A DNA stretch of 64,000 nt from Puccinellia tenuiflora (Eukaryota > Streptophyta > Magnoliopsida > Poales > Poaceae), in contig QRDG01000628.1 of the NCBI GenBank assembly GCA_012064385.1, positions 154,716-218,715 on the forward strand. Direction: 5' to 3'. This document shows positions 11,512-23,902 of the stretch, piece by piece. The stretch's first letter is position 1; every line of letters begins with the position of its first letter. A program made the position numbers and the translations under genes. The notes beneath the pieces were generated by a model, which saw only the letters and a list, made by a program, of their open reading frames with translations, searched no databases and was not told where the DNA came from.

Positions 11512-14136
11512 CTATCCGTTGCTTCGTGGGTGCGCCACCGAGGCGTAGCAGATTTGGGCACCGATGCTGCTGCAGTAGGACTTGAAGGCGCCGCTGATGA
11601 ACTGCGAGCCGTTGTCGGTGATGATGCGGTTGGGCACGCCGAAGCGGCAGACCAGGCTCCTTATGAATTTCACCGCCGATTTCGCTGGTATGGTGCGCAC
11701 GGGCTCCACCTCAGGCCACTTGGTGAATTTGTCGATGGCGACGTAGAGGTAGCGGTAGCCCCCAAGCGTTCGTGGGAAGGGTCCCAGCAGGTCCAGCCCC
11801 CAGACCGCGAGCGGCCAAGAGAGCGGGATCGTCTGGAGTCCTTGCGCGGGCTGGTGGATTTGCTTGGCGTGGAATTGGCATGCGTCGCAGGACTGGACGA
11901 TTTCGGCGGCATCTTGAAGCACTGAGGGCCAGTAGAAGCCACTCCGGAAGACCTTGCCTGCAATGGTGCGCGAGGAGGAGTGATGGCCGCACTCGCCGCT
12001 GTGGATGTCGTTGATGAGCTGGCGGCCTTCCTCGGCAGGGACGCACCGCAGCGCAACCCCATTGGGTCGCTTGCGGTACAGATCTCCGTCGTGGAGGCAG
12101 TAGGACTTGGCCTGGCGAGCAATTCTCTCGGCCTCTGCGTCGTCTTCGGGGAGGGCTCGGTTCTGCAGGTAGTTCTTGATCTCGTCGATCCAACCAGTGT
12201 CTTGTCGTACCAGAGTTAGCAGCAAGCGATCGCCCGAGGGCAACCCACAGTTTGGTGCTCCGCTCGGTGGGGCAGGTGGGAGCTCCTCGTCGATGCTGAT
12301 GTTGACCACAGGTTGCTTGACCGAGGCCTTGGTGAGTCGCTCCTCGAATACTCCAGGCTTCTGGGCTTCTCTTCTTGCTGCTCGCCGAGCAATTTCGTCT
12401 GCCTCTTGGTTTTCTGCTCGCGGGATGTGCTTGAGCTCCATGCCCCTGAAGTGCTTCTCCTGCTTGCGTACCTCTTCAAGGTAGGCCACCATGTAGGTGT
12501 CCTTTGGCGTGTAGCTTTTGTTGGAGAAGTTGACGAGGAGCTGGGAGTCGCCCTTGATGAGGATGTACTTGATGCCGAGGGCGATGGCGGCTCTGAGCCT
12601 GGCGAGGAGGCCTTCATATTCAGCAATGTTGTTGGAGATCTTGTCATTGTCCTTGAAGCACAGTTGGACGGCGTAGTAGAGCTTGTCGCCTGTCGGTGAG
12701 GTGAGGACGGCACCAGCTCCTGCACTCCTGGCCGCGAAGGCGCCGTCGAAGTGCATGGTCCAGTGGCCTGGTGTCGTCCCTCCTGAGGCTGTGACCTCCT
12801 CCTCTTGAGGCTCCTCTTCACGCGTGTCCGTCCATTCGGCCATGAAATCAGCCAGCGCCCTGCCCTTGATGACCCTGGTGGTGTCAAACTCCAGCTTGAA
12901 GGGTTGTAGCTCTATGCCCCAGCTTGCGACGCGATCTGTCGCGTTTGGGTTGCGCAGGACCTGCTCCAGGGGATACGAGGTGACCACCTTGATGGGGTGG
13001 CCCTGAAAGTAGTGGCGTAGCTTTCTGGAGGCGCTGAGGAGCGAGAAGAGGAGCTTTTGCTGCATGGGGTAGCGCTCGCGAGCATCTCGCAGCACTGTGC
13101 TGACGAAGTAGGCGGGATGCTCGACGAGGGTAGTCGTTGGCATAGCAGCGGCTGGCCCCTCTCCAGGCTTGGTGGAGTCCTTGGCGAGGGCTTCTTGAGG
13201 TCCCGCCTGTGGTGGCTCGGCATGAAGCTGGAGGCTTGACGAGGGTGCTTCCTTGTCGGGTGGCTCTTGGCTTGGCGAGGCAGAGGTCTGCTTGGCGAGG
13301 ACTGGCTCTTCCCTTTCAGCCACCAAGACCGCGCTCGCCGTCTGAGGAGTGGCTGCAAGGTACAGCTTCAGAGGCTCGCGAGGGCGTGGGGCAACCATGA
13401 TGGGTGGGCTCGCCAGGTATTTCTTCAGGTCCTCGAAGGCCTTTGCTGCTTCAGGGGTCCACTTGAAGGGACCGGACCTCTTCATGATCTTGAAAAATGG
13501 CAGCGCCCTCTCGCCAAACTTGGAGATGAAACGGCCAAGGCTGGCCATACATCCCGCTAGGCGTTGCATGTCCTTGAGGCGACGAGGAGGCTGCATCTGC
13601 TCTATGGCCTTGATCTTGTCGGGGTTGGCCTCGATGCCGCGGTGGGATACCAGGAACCCGAGGAGCTTGCCTGAAGGGACCCCGAAGACGCACTTGGCGG
13701 GGTTCAGCTTGATGTTGACCTTGCGCAGGTTGGCAAAGGTCTCCTCGAGGTCCTGGATGAGCGTGGTTTCTTCGCGAGTCTTGACGACGATGTCATCGAC
13801 GTAGGCCTCTGCATTCTTCCCCATTTGAGCCCCCAAGGCGATCCTCATGAGGCGCTGGAAAGTGGCGCCGGCGTTCTTCAGGCCGAAGGGCATGCAGACG
13901 TAGCAAAACACACCACAAGGGGTGAGAAATGCTGTCTTCTCCTCGTCTTCCTTCGCCATCTTGATCTGGTGGTAACCAGAGAAGGCATCCAGAAAACAGA
14001 GGAGCGCCCAGCTGGCGGTGGAGTCCACGATCTGGTCGATCCTCGGGAGGGGATAGGGGTCCTTGGGGCAGGCCTTGTTGAGGTCGGTGAGGTCGATGCA
14101 GAGGCGGCTTCCTCCGGTGTGCTTGGGGATGACCAC
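11512..14136 (-). pseudogene. Gypsy pol: RT, RNase H, archaeal-type RNase H, integrase
   Basis: An open frame of 874 codons. Residues 1-180 are reverse transcriptase with FLDAFSGYHQI near residue 48 and the catalytic YVDD at 112-115. RNase H follows at about 255-420, then a second RNase H from about 470 (MHFDGAF), typical of Tat elements. The integrase zinc finger (HHCC type, ending CDACQ) lies near 705-760. The integrase core shows the first Asp in VWGLDLLGPF and the second in IITDNGSQF. The third catalytic residue (Glu) lies beyond a TAG that ends the frame at 11512, so the enzyme is truncated. Together these would copy the element's RNA into DNA and insert it; the copy is dead. Start chosen as the first Met after the upstream nonsense codon. 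Confidence 0.88.
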
Positions 14137-14148
14137 ATCGTTGGCGAG

Positions 14149-14770
14149 CTAAGTGGGATGGACCACCTCCTTGATGATGCTGGCCTTCTTCAGTTTCTCT
14201 ACTTCCTTGACGATGAAATCTTGCTTCTCTGGCGCCTAGCTAAGTGTGCGTTTGGACACACGGCTAAGTGGTGCTCGATCACCTCCCTCGGTACTCCGGA
14301 CATATCTGACGGTGTCCATGCGGACATGTCAGAGTTTGCCCTAAAAAAGGCGACGAGCGCGCTTTCCTATTTGGGAGGCAGGTTGGCGCCGATGGTGACG
14401 CTAGCCCCCGAGCCGCTTGCCCCAAGAGACACTTGCTTTGTCGCGGCCTTCTCCTGAGAGAAAAGCTGCTTCTTCTTGGCGGGGGGCCTCGGCAAGGGAT
14501 CCTCGTCCTCATCAGCAGGTGACGCCACCGCGGCAGCCTTGTAGGCCGCTTGCGCAGCGTACAAAGCGTCCGAGACCACGCCGCGGATGACGATGGTGCC
14601 ACCCGAGCCAGGGAGCTTGACGAGGTTGTAGGCATGGTGGGTCACCGCCATGAACTTGGCGAGGGCGGGGTAGCCGAGGATGGCGTTGTAGGGCAGGCCG
14701 ATGTGCGCGACGTCGAAATCGATCAGCTCGGTGCGGTAGTTGGCCTGGGTGCCGAAAGTGACGGCGAGCG
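14149..14770 (-). pseudogene. Gypsy protease-end and spacer of pol (broken)
   Basis: On the minus strand the frame 14770-14641 reads as the end of a retroviral-type aspartic protease domain of Tat elements, with the IGLPYNAILG motif followed by PALAKFMAV. A spacer rich in Ala, Lys and Pro follows and leads toward RT. The catalytic Asp region is not present; the fragment begins after it. Just before the RT frame a TAG replaces the Trp of the usual HPTWLAN motif (about 14149-14151), so the RT frame beginning near 14136 is separated from its upstream part by a nonsense codon. Confidence 0.7.
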
Positions 14771-15031
14771 AGCTTTTACTTATGCAATTTACATTGTGAT
14801 AGCCTTCGTGCTTGAAGTTTATATCTTGCTATCACCTTGTTGCTTATATTGCTTAGCATAAGTTGTTGGTGCACATAGGTGACCCTACTAATTAGGTTGT
14901 TGGCTTGTTAATTTAAACACATAGTTTTATTCTGCAATTATCAAGTCCTAATTAGAAAAAGTGTTAATCGCCTATTCACCCCCCCCCCCCCCCCCCTCTA
15001 GGCGACATCTCGGGCATAGCTTGTTCTTTCA
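14768..15031 (+). repeat. Truncated 3' end of a copia LTR
   Basis: This is the reverse complement of about 24863-25105, the end of the copia LTR downstream, with substitutions and a longer C run. It ends in TTCTTTCA, the expected LTR terminus, but the internal region does not follow. It is therefore a 264 bp LTR remnant in plus orientation. It contains the C-loop hairpin (14968-15005), with about 22 C in the loop. Confidence 0.8.
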
Positions 15032-16853
15032 AAAGGTAGCAATATTGACTCTTCTTTTTGTTCTTAACTAGCAGGTTGACCCGTATTTTGTTTCTAAATT
15101 GAACTGGGCATTATTCTTATATTAGTCATACAAAAAATAGTTAATTTTCTTGCTTCCACTTCTTATTGTCTTTTGTTTTTCATATTTTCACCAATATTTC
15201 TCTATATGCCTTTTGCATCGGGAATCAAATATAAATATGTATGTCTTGTGTTTATACCTAATATTCGCTTCCTTCCCCGCTTCATCATTTGTAGTTGCAC
15301 TCTTTGACTTTTCTATTATCATGCCTCTAGAGAGTATCAACTATCATGACGACCTATCGCTTGTACATATCAGGATATCGTCACATTATTTTTCTTTGTC
15401 GTGTGATATGCTGATTTGTATCAATACGTACATCATATGAATTATTAATCCATTTAATTATTTTTCCCCGTTGTGATGCCTAGCATAAACATGGTCTTTG
15501 TATGTCTTAATTCTACTCAATCAACAAAACCGTCTTCGCCTTTAGCCCTCGGGACTGACCATTTATTCGTGCATGTTATAAACATAATATTCCACGCTAA
15601 TGTTTATTCTACTTTATTTTGAGGGATAATGTTTATTCTACTTATTTTATTTTTTTTCCCGCTAATGATCCATCATGTTTATACATTCGAGAAACACGTA
15701 TATGTCAGCACATTCTGACGTACATTAGCAAGTTGTTGTCTAGCTAATTTATTTTTACTTTTATATGTAATGAACACACATATTTTAGAAAAATAGCTAT
15801 TTTGTTGGCTATTTTTTCATAACCATTGATAGAACCATCAATAGGAAGATGGATATGGTTACTTTTTGTAAATCTTGATAGTACGCAACTCCAGTGTTGA
15901 GTTTATGCTTGTGTATGCATGCGCGTGAGGTGCACCACGACGTCTTTTCAGAAAACAATTTATTATCCCACCAAAATATAAGTTGTACCTTCTTCCTTGT
16001 AGAACTAATATATACCTCATAGTTTGCCCCACAAAAAATAATCGGTGTTCTATTATCTTTTTCTAAATCTTAAGGTTCAAAATTCGATACCTTTTTCTAA
16101 ATCTTAAGGTTCAAAAACAATTGCGGATGCACGGCGACGTTTTCTACTCTTCTCACACATTTTCATATAATAGAAGTCTTTCAAAGACTGTGCATGGAAG
16201 AACGCACTTACTCTTGTTTTTTGCTGCACATATCCCATGATATACTACTTAATGTGTATGTTTCCCATGTTAATTCTAGTTTATTTATTGTAAGAAGTAC
16301 AATCTTTTAAAGAAAAAACTAAAAAATAGCTTTGAAAATATTAGTTAGATCATTTTTCTTGAAAGAATTTTTGGACTCACAATAAGAACTACAGAGATGC
16401 AAAAACAAAAATTGTCAAATGCATAGGCTGTTGGCGTCATGTGATGTCGGCACATGCATGTGCATGCAAGACGCCCGATCCGTTCCTTCAGGCTAGCTCT
16501 CATGCATTGCATGTCCGATCAGGACTCTATTTTTTTTTTTCCGTGGCATGTTTTTTCTTTCCGTGGCACGTGTTTCCTAATACGAAGAACTTTTGCATGC
16601 ACTATCGTTCCGGGAGTTTGGACCTGATGCTACCAATTGCATGTATACGTATTGCGTCCGGACTGCTCTTTACGGTGGAGGAGGTGTCACGACCGTATAT
16701 CGTGTCATTGTGTTGCTTGCCTTGCCGATACGTTCCATCTAATTTTAAATCTCTACCGTTAAAATATATTGTTACGTAAAGTTAACGGATTAGATTATTC
16801 AGCCTATGTGGAAGCACGTGGTGGCTTCATTTTCTATTGTTTTAAGTATATAA
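15032..16853. other. AT-rich stretch without a recognised gene
   Basis: 1.8 kb with only short open frames (at most 112 codons at 16441-16779, without any recognisable motif). The start has a phrase like a Helitron end (CTAG near 15070), but I cannot find a matching hairpin or 5' end. A 23-base phrase (TTTTTCTAAATCTTAAGGTT and the next three bases) is repeated at about 16055 and 16092. It may be degraded transposon or flanking DNA. Confidence 0.5.
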
Positions 16854-18601
16854 CTAGCACAATGCCCATGCGTTGTCACGGTTTCATGAGTTTCAATGAG
16901 TTAATATTTATATTTTCATGGCGGTGTAGCAGTTGACACATAAAATACTCGATTTGACCGTGTAGCCCCAAGCCTCAGCTCGTCCATTCCCCATTCTCTC
17001 CTTCAACATAGCATGAGGCGGAGGATGTCTAAAAGACGATGGCCGCGACACAGGCATCGATAGGCGACGTGAGCGAGACTATGTTCATGAGGTAGAACCA
17101 GGAGATGGTGGCCACACGACATGCATTTATCGGCGATGTGAGCGAGACCACGTTGATGAGGATATCCTCTGCCGGGCAACCCATCTCGAAAGCTTCAACC
17201 TATAACTAAAATTTTGTCCACCAAGGCGGGAAACAAAAATATAGTCCGCGAATTACATGAGCAAAAATGATCTGAGAGTCATGTAGCTCACCTAGGACTT
17301 TCACAGATAATAGCAGTTGGAATCAAAAGCACAGTTCCTTTCAGACAGCTAACCGTTGGGTCAAATCTTTACCTGAGACTGAATAAGTCAAATACCTGAG
17401 TAACGTACACGCAGTCCAGCTCCAGCTGTTTCCTAAGTCTACATCCTATGAACTGAACCCACAAAAGACAGCATAATAAAATGATTTCACAACTCTATGT
17501 TACTTCATCTGATTCCGGTAGTAGGATATTTAAACCAGCGTAGATGCATGTAGAATCATAGTATTCTAACTTCATATTCTGCCCATCCTTGGCGTGCTTT
17601 AACTGAAACGTAGTTGCATTGTCTGCAATGCATAGCAGGTCCTTGAACTTACAGTAGCGTTCTTCACAGTTTGGCAACCAGGAGCATGAAGAATTCGAAA
17701 TAGAACTGCATGACGCTGACCGAAGACCACCATCTGGCCATGGCGAGGAGAGCTCGCCCATCGACCAAGTGCTCCTGGACATCGAGGCCCATGCCGTCAG
17801 AGAAGACGGAGTCGACCTCGCGGGCGCGGTGGAGCGGATCTGCCTAGACCACCCGCCTCTCCAGCTCTTGCTCTGCACACGAGTGCGCGCTTGCACGACG
17901 CGCGCCAAAGCAGCGACGCCAGCTCGGGCGCTGGAACCATGAAGCCATCTTCTCTAGCCGGTGGTCTCAGATCGAGGGTCGGGTAGAGGGCTTGGGGAAA
18001 TTCGGGCAGCGCCCACGAGTCAGACAACGACCTCGCGGCGCCTCCCTGCACCAGGAGCAATTGGAAGGAACTTCTCCCTCATCGTCAACACCTCCGATTC
18101 AGGTGCGCCGCCGCCTGCCACTCTTCCAGCTCAATGGCGGTGAGGGTAGCAGCGCCCAACCACTGGTCGGCGTCGAGATCGGCTGATTCCGCATCCTATC
18201 CTTGAACTGTGCAAGCTGGACAAGGCCAGAAGCGCTAGGAGACCTGGTGATTTATTTTCCATGCAAGACAGGGAAGTCCCTGCGGGATGGGGGACGGAGT
18301 TGGACTCTAACACCAAATCATAGCTCAGAGACGCGTACAACTCAAGCCGCTCGGAGGCGGCGTACGAACCCAAGAGGCGACGGGCGGAATTTTGCGGGCG
18401 ATGTAGGAAACTGACGAGGAACGGGACATGGGCTAAGAAACAACGGGGTGACAAAAGAAAGGAAGAAAACGTTTGGATTGAATTGTTTTTTTTGACTTAC
18501 GGGTGGCATATATGGGTAATTATATATAATTTGAAAGATAATTTTAATGACGTACCAAACCAAACCGCGGAAGCCTTATTGCTTTTATTATTAGGTATAG
18601 A
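16854..18601 (-). mobile_element. Non-autonomous Helitron-like element
   Basis: Read on the minus strand, the 5' end at 18601 is TCTATACCTAATAATAAA, a classic grass Helitron start. The 3' end at 16854 is CTAG, preceded by a short hairpin (CCGTG, loop ACAACG, CATGG with one G-T pair) about 8 nt upstream. The flanking bases are A before the 5' end and T after the 3' end, as expected for Helitron insertion between A and T, and there is no target duplication. No Rep/helicase is encoded. The interior is GC-rich at 17700-18450 and could be captured host sequence. It abuts the copia gag on its 5' side, where the gag reading stops. Confidence 0.75.
17661..17942 (+). other. Possible captured gene fragment inside the Helitron
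   Basis: A 93-codon open stretch without a start Met. It is acidic at first, then leads into a likely amphipathic helix (AGAVERICLDHPPLQLLL). The composition is protein-like and it sits in the GC-rich interior, which would fit exon capture by a Helitron. The opposite strand is also open over part of the region (17495-17908), so the coding strand is uncertain. I do not recognise the protein. Confidence 0.3.
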
Positions 18602-20649
18602 TAGATAGGCTTCTCAACATGAGTAGCATTCACTTGAGTCTTCTTATGAGGTGGCCTTTGTTCAACTCGTGGTGGAGCATGAGATCGAACAAGAGGCCGC
18701 TTCCCTAGTTGCTTCTCACTAAGAGGCTTCTTCTTCATTGGGCAATCCCGAACATGGTGCCCTTGTAGCTTGCATTTGAAGCAAATGAGCTTGGCCGGAT
18801 TCTTGATTTGAACTTGGCCCTTCTTCTTCTTCTCAACCTTGGACTTGTTCTTTTTGTTGGAATTGAATACAAATCCACTCTTGTCATTGGGGGATTGTTG
18901 CACACTCAACATGTTGTCAAGTGCACTCTTCCCTTCATGACGCTTTTCCAAGCCTTTCTTCAAAGAAGCGACTTGGGCCTTGAGGTCTTTTATTTCCTCT
19001 ACATGGTTAGTGGCAACAAAAGCACTAGAGGAAGTAGAAGCTTCATTGTTATAGCAACAAGGCAAGGAAAGTAATTCATCATATGATGTACCAACATTTT
19101 GAGTGGATGAACTACAAGGACTAGCACATAATAATATAGGATTTTTAGTTAAAGTTGTGCTATTATCCACATGAGGCTCACAAGATGTTACCTTGGTAGT
19201 GATAGCCTCATGAGCTAACTTTAGACTAGCATAGGATGCTATAAGATCATCATTAGAGCTAGATAGCTTTTCATGACTTTCTTCCAACTTCCCATACTTG
19301 CTAGTTAGCAACTCAAATTGAGCGCTTAGCTCAACATTCTCCTTCAACATAGATGCTTCACAAGAAGTGGAGTTAGTAGCACAAGCATCATTAATATTAG
19401 GAATGGAAGAAGACTTAACAAGCTCATCATTTTTAGATAGTTGAGTTTGGAGTTGATCACGTTCCAAAGCCTTTTGAGCTTTGTCACGTCTCTCTATATC
19501 CTCAATTAGTCTAGCATTGCCAACACCAAATTCAACCTTTTCCTTTTTAAGCACTTTATATTTGGTAATGGCATGGTCACGTCCTTCAATAAGTTTAGCA
19601 ATAATAGCATCATGTTACCCCTCAATATTCTCAAGTAGCTCTTCAAGAGAAACCCGAGTCTCATGCTCTTCCTCACGGGCATTTTCTAAAGATGCTTTTT
19701 CATTCGCATCCTCTCTTTCTATCCTTCCCTTTTCTTCAAGGCTTGCTTCCAAAGCCTTAATAGTATCCCCACGCTCAACAAGGGTGCTCATGATTTCATA
19801 GAGGTTATCACAAGCATTTTTATTCTTTGAAAGAGCCTTAAGAACCATTAGACCTTTATTATGAAGGAGAGCATCATCATTTTCTTTATCATCATTATTA
19901 TTATCATCATCATCATTACTTGAAGATTTAGCCATAAGGCAAAAGATGGTTGATGACGATGAGCAATTAATTAAAGAACTACTCAAGTTCACATCTTGTT
20001 CCATAGAAAATTGGGTTTCCTCTAAATTATTACCAATACAAGGATTAGAGGGAACACAAGCATTTTTAGCATGGCAACAAGGAAAGGGAAGCATATCATT
20101 ATGAGATTTATCCAAGCAATTTTGGGATGATATGCAAGGACTATCAAAACTAGCATGTATGACATTTATAGTGCTATGTGTGTTTAGGTCCAAAGATGAG
20201 GTAGTGCAACAAGATAGAGATAAAAGGTCATCAACAATGGGCTCACTATCAAAATTGCACACCTCATCACTACTCACCATCACATTAGTTTGTGGCTTAC
20301 CACATTTTGGTGAAGTAGACGAAGATGAGAACTCATCACGGCCGGAGGTGGAGGGAGAACAATCATCCTCAATAGTGTTGGACACTCCATATTTATCTTG
20401 AATTTTGGTCCAAAGCTCATGAGCATTCCGGAAAGGCATGACTGACTCAAGCACTACATCGCTCAAAACACATGTAAGACCATTAGATGCTAGAGTATCG
20501 AGATAAGAGTTTTTCTCATCCTCTAAAGATAAATTTTGGGAATCCTTTGGAGGAGAAAAACCCATATCTACAATACTCTTTAAAATTGGGTCTATGTCCC
20601 TAAATAGATTAAGCATGCGAATTTTCCATACATCATAATTTGTGCCATC
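18602..20649 (-). pseudogene. Copia A gag, main part
   Basis: Capsid-like gag of a Ty1/copia element, which would bind element RNA and form cytoplasmic particles. The N-terminal side shows YDVWK near the insertion point and a gag capsid region ending HELWTKIQDKYG, as in the UBN2/retrotran_gag family. The middle is long, rich in Ser, Asp and Glu and coiled-coil. A single CCHC knuckle (CFKCKLQGHHVRDC) lies near 18750. An in-frame TAA at 19612-19614 divides the frame, and both halves continue in the same frame. It ends at the Helitron boundary at 18602, before protease. Upstream it is interrupted at 20650 by an insertion; the first part of the gene is at 24603-24808. Confidence 0.85.
20645..20649. 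repeat. Target site duplication CCATC, left
   Basis: Pairs with 24603-24607. Confidence 0.75.
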
Positions 20650-21669
20650 TGATGCATGTAAAATGCATACATGAACTTTGCACTATAATACTTGTATTCC
20701 ATTCATATTTGCATCATATAAGAGGTATATTACTGTTATTTAATGATTTTTGGTAATTAATAATGATTTCCCCTTTTTATGGAATTAATCCTGCGCAGGC
20801 AGAAAAACCCTATTTCTTTCCTTATTTATTTCAGGGCCTTAACGACGTCATAATGAGCTGCAAATTTACGGGGATCATTATTTTGGAAGGACGAATACCT
20901 CGGAGCGAAGGAAGCAAGCAAACGAAGGCCGGAGGGCCGAAAGAGGGTGCCCCGTGCGGGCAGGTACAGGGGCCGCGTGGGCCCACCTCTTTTGGGCCTC
21001 GTGGCTCCGTTTGCGTCGATCCTTCTTCCCGAAGCTTCCTAGTGACCTAAAACCGACTATAAAAATAGTCCCCCAACGTTTTCCAAAGGGGGGCGGCCAC
21101 AAACAGGGAAACACCGAAACGGAGATCAGAAGCTACAGATTGGAGGGGGAAAACTCCGGTGGAGCGCTGCCGGGGTGGTCTCCATCTGCCCCAATGACAT
21201 CTCCACCATCTCCATGATGAAGGGGGAGTATTCTCCCTCAGGGCTGAGGGCTCATGCCGGTAGCTATGTGGTTTATCTCTCTCTCCCATGGTATGATCTT
21301 TATGTGATCATGAGCTTTGTAATCTAGTTGAATCCATAGATGTTACTCTTCATCATCTTATGAATTATGCTACTAAAGTGGTTTTATTGATGTGATTTCC
21401 GGAGTCACCTTTGTCCCATGGTGTGAAGTTGACAGTGTGTGCACCGTGTGTGGCTCTTAGGCTAAAGATTACATGAATACTTATCATGAGTTATTATTTG
21501 TGTTGGATGTCTCTATGATATTGTGGTGTTTGTTAGTACTATCTTTGGATGCGGATAGTGACCACATGAAGTGTCCATAGACGTGGAATACAAACTTTAA
21601 GGTGTGCTTTTTGTAGCCCTACACATTGGATTGGTGTTCGTTATCCAACCAGAGAATAGTTCGGGGTAG

Positions 21670-22155
21670 TGTCGATGGTTTAGATCAACGGTGAAGATAC
21701 GGGACTACGTACGCGCGGGCATCGTCGATGTGGGTTAGCAGATGGACGACACAGGATAAAGGATTTATACAGCTTCGGGACCCGGGAAACATCATCCGGT
21801 AATATCCCTACGTGCTGTTTGTGGCTAGGTTGTATTCCTTATGCTCTTGGTGGAAGTCGCCGATGAGGCGGCTCCTCTATCTTTTGTATCGTGTGTCTAG
21901 ATCTATCGGGCACTGTCCCGTCTGTCTTGGTTGTGTTGGGTCTGTCTGGGCCTGTCTTCTTGGTGCGCCTTGCCCCTCCTTATAAAGGTGGAGGAGGCCG
22001 GCTTACATGTCGAGTCCTTTTAGGACACTGCTAATCTAATACAAGTCGGTAAGGTGAGTCCTTTTCCTATTCTGACTAGAGTCGGCCTGCTGGGCTTCCT
22101 CCTGATGGGCCACGTTAGTACTCCTTACGGGTACCCGTGTCCCATATCCACGACA
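21670..22155 (-). repeat. 3' LTR of non-autonomous element 1
   Basis: 486 bp, nearly identical to 23922-24406. A TATA-like word (CTTATAAAG) is at about 21979-21987. Confidence 0.9.
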
Positions 22156-22168
22156 GTAGCCCCCGAGC
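22156..22168 (-). other. Polypurine tract of element 1
   Basis: On the minus strand GCTCGGGGGCTAC directly precedes the LTR start TGTCG. Variants of this word recur within the interior (about 22640, 22715, 22799 and 23200). Confidence 0.75.
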
Positions 22169-22435
22169 TTTCGGGTGACTCGTAGAGTCATGCGGAAGGT
22201 CTTGATTTGTTGAAGACGTTGTCTTCTTGGGACACGGAGTCCATGTCGGGTTGTGTGCCGGCTTGTCGATGTCGATGATGTCGCGGCACCCGGCGCTGCA
22301 TTTGCCGGGTTGTCGATGTAGACTTTGCCGGGTTGTCGATGTAGATGTTGCCGAGTCGTCGTTTGCCGAGTCGTCGATGTAGACGTTGCCGAGTTGTTGG
22401 CGAAGATGTTGTCGAGTCGTCGTTTGCTGAGTCGT

Positions 22436-22549
22436 CGATGCCGGCTTCTCCGGTCGACTTGTTAATGCCGGCTTCTCCTGCCGACTTGTTAATGCCGGCT
22501 TCTCCTGCCGACTTGTTAATGCCGGCTTCTCCTGCCGACTTGTTTTGAA
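22436..22549. repeat. Tandem repeat of about 27 bp
   Basis: Four copies of a unit containing GCCGGCTTCTCCTGCCGACT plus TGTTAAT. On the plus strand they translate as repeated MPASPADLL, an artefact of the repeat. Confidence 0.85.
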
Positions 22550-22635
22550 GTGAGTCGGAATTTTCTCCGAGTCCTTTTGACGAGTTGTGTGTAGATGTTG
22601 CCGACTTCTCCTGCCGGCTTGTTTATACTGGTATA

Positions 22636-22860
22636 TGTGTAGCCCCCAAGCGCCGAGTTGTTAACTTGTGACGGCTTGGAGCTTGTGCTGATAACTCATA
22701 ATTTCAGATGATATAGCCCCCGAGTGCCGGGTCGTTTGCCTGCGACGACTCGGGACTCCTTGATGTATAACTCATTTTCTTGAGCTTTTGAACGGTCTAG
22801 CCCCCGAGTGTCGGGTTGTTTGCCTGCAGCAACTCGGGACTCCTTTTGAGGTACCTGAAA
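22636..22860. repeat. Direct repeats of about 85 bp with PPT-like words
   Basis: Three imperfect copies, each beginning TAGCCCCC(G/A)AG and followed by a segment ending in ACTCGGGACTCC or a variant. On the minus strand each copy carries a purine-rich word like the true polypurine tract of the element. Confidence 0.7.
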
Positions 22861-23523
22861 TAAAATTGTGTATGCATTATACCGTTCATGACGTATGAAA
22901 AGAATTAGATAAATATTATAACGATTTAATTTACTTGTGTTCAAGTGATTAATCGTTCGACTTGACTAAGCAGGCTTTCGCGGTGACTTTTTTCATGCAA
23001 ATATGATTTGCTCTGTCGACAAAGGCCTCTGTGCTTCAGAGTCGATCCGGCATTGTTCATACGCACTACTTGGTCTATTGCGTTTATCAACTGACTTAGT
23101 AAAGAAACGAACGTCCATCTCCTGAGTCAGGATACCTATGTTTGGACTGCGCTCATAGCTGTTAGTCCTCTTTGGCAACCATGACTCAGAAGAATTAATA
23201 GCCCCCGAGATTGACTAAAGGTGTTAACTTTATTTAACTAACTGGAAAAATAAAAATACGGAATAAAAATATGACTTAGCTGTTTATTTTTCGGATGACG
23301 CGCTGAAAGCTTGCGGACTGACGGTGCATCTTGAGTCGGCTTTTCTGGAGTCGGAGATGGTCATGCGTGTGCTCGCTGATGGATTTGAGCCGGCCACCCT
23401 TTGCTTCTCTTTTTCTTTTTTCTTTCCTTGCATCGGGACTTGAGCTGGCTTGACATGCAAAAGGTAATTTTTCATGCACGTATCTAGCTTGTGCTCTTCT
23501 CTTTCTTCTTAGCTGTACGATCA

Positions 23524-23877
23524 CTATTTTTCCTCTCGGGACCTGTATCCTCGTCGGTTTCCACTTGATTTCTTTATTGATGCGAACTCCGTGTGCAGGA
23601 GTCGGCCAGGATGCTGTAGGCCGGCGCTGACGCGGGAGTCGCCAGGACGCTGGAGACCGGCGCTGACGCGGGAGTCGGCCGATGATGCTGGAAGCTGGCG
23701 CGGAAGCGGGAGTCGACCTTGATGCTTGATCCGGCGGATTTGATTTAGCTGCATACGAGGGCAATGTTGACGTCGAGCCCCCGCGGCTGCCGTGTGGATG
23801 AAGAACTTGATGCGGCCGAGTCGTTTGACCGATACGGTGATGAACTCGCCGTCGTCATTGATGAAAATTGGACCCAT
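23524..23877 (-). other. Short 5' open frame of element 1, probably vestigial gag start
   Basis: A 117-codon frame starting with MGPIFINDDGEF shortly after the primer site. The first 35 residues look protein-like and sit where gag should begin. The rest is translated tandem repeat (units with GACGCGGGAGTC at about 23600-23720). I see no capsid or zinc-knuckle motif. A similarly placed MGP start is in the second non-autonomous element (50001). Confidence 0.4.
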
Positions 23878-23902
23878 CGAATTGTGAATCCACGCGCACT
23901 TC

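Larger units (their letters stand above)
11188..14770 (-). mobile_element. Tat-lineage Ty3/gypsy element, pol fragment
   Basis: A coding fragment running, on the minus strand, from the end of protease through RT, RNase H, a second RNase H and integrase. The second, archaeal-type RNase H between the normal RNase H and integrase is the hallmark of the Tat/Retand group. No LTR, primer site or gag is attached. The fragment stops at 11188, where the LARD LTR begins inside the integrase C-terminal part, and at 14770, where a copia LTR piece begins. Confidence 0.88.

Noticed and set aside
11191..13006. Plus-strand frames up to 244 codons opposite the gypsy pol
   Set aside because: Antisense shadows of a GC-rich coding frame; the minus frame has all RT, RNase H and integrase motifs.
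15069..15095. Second Helitron 3' end (ACTAGCAGGTTGACCCG)
   Set aside because: No convincing hairpin and no TCTATAC-type 5' end in range; could be a decayed end but not supported.
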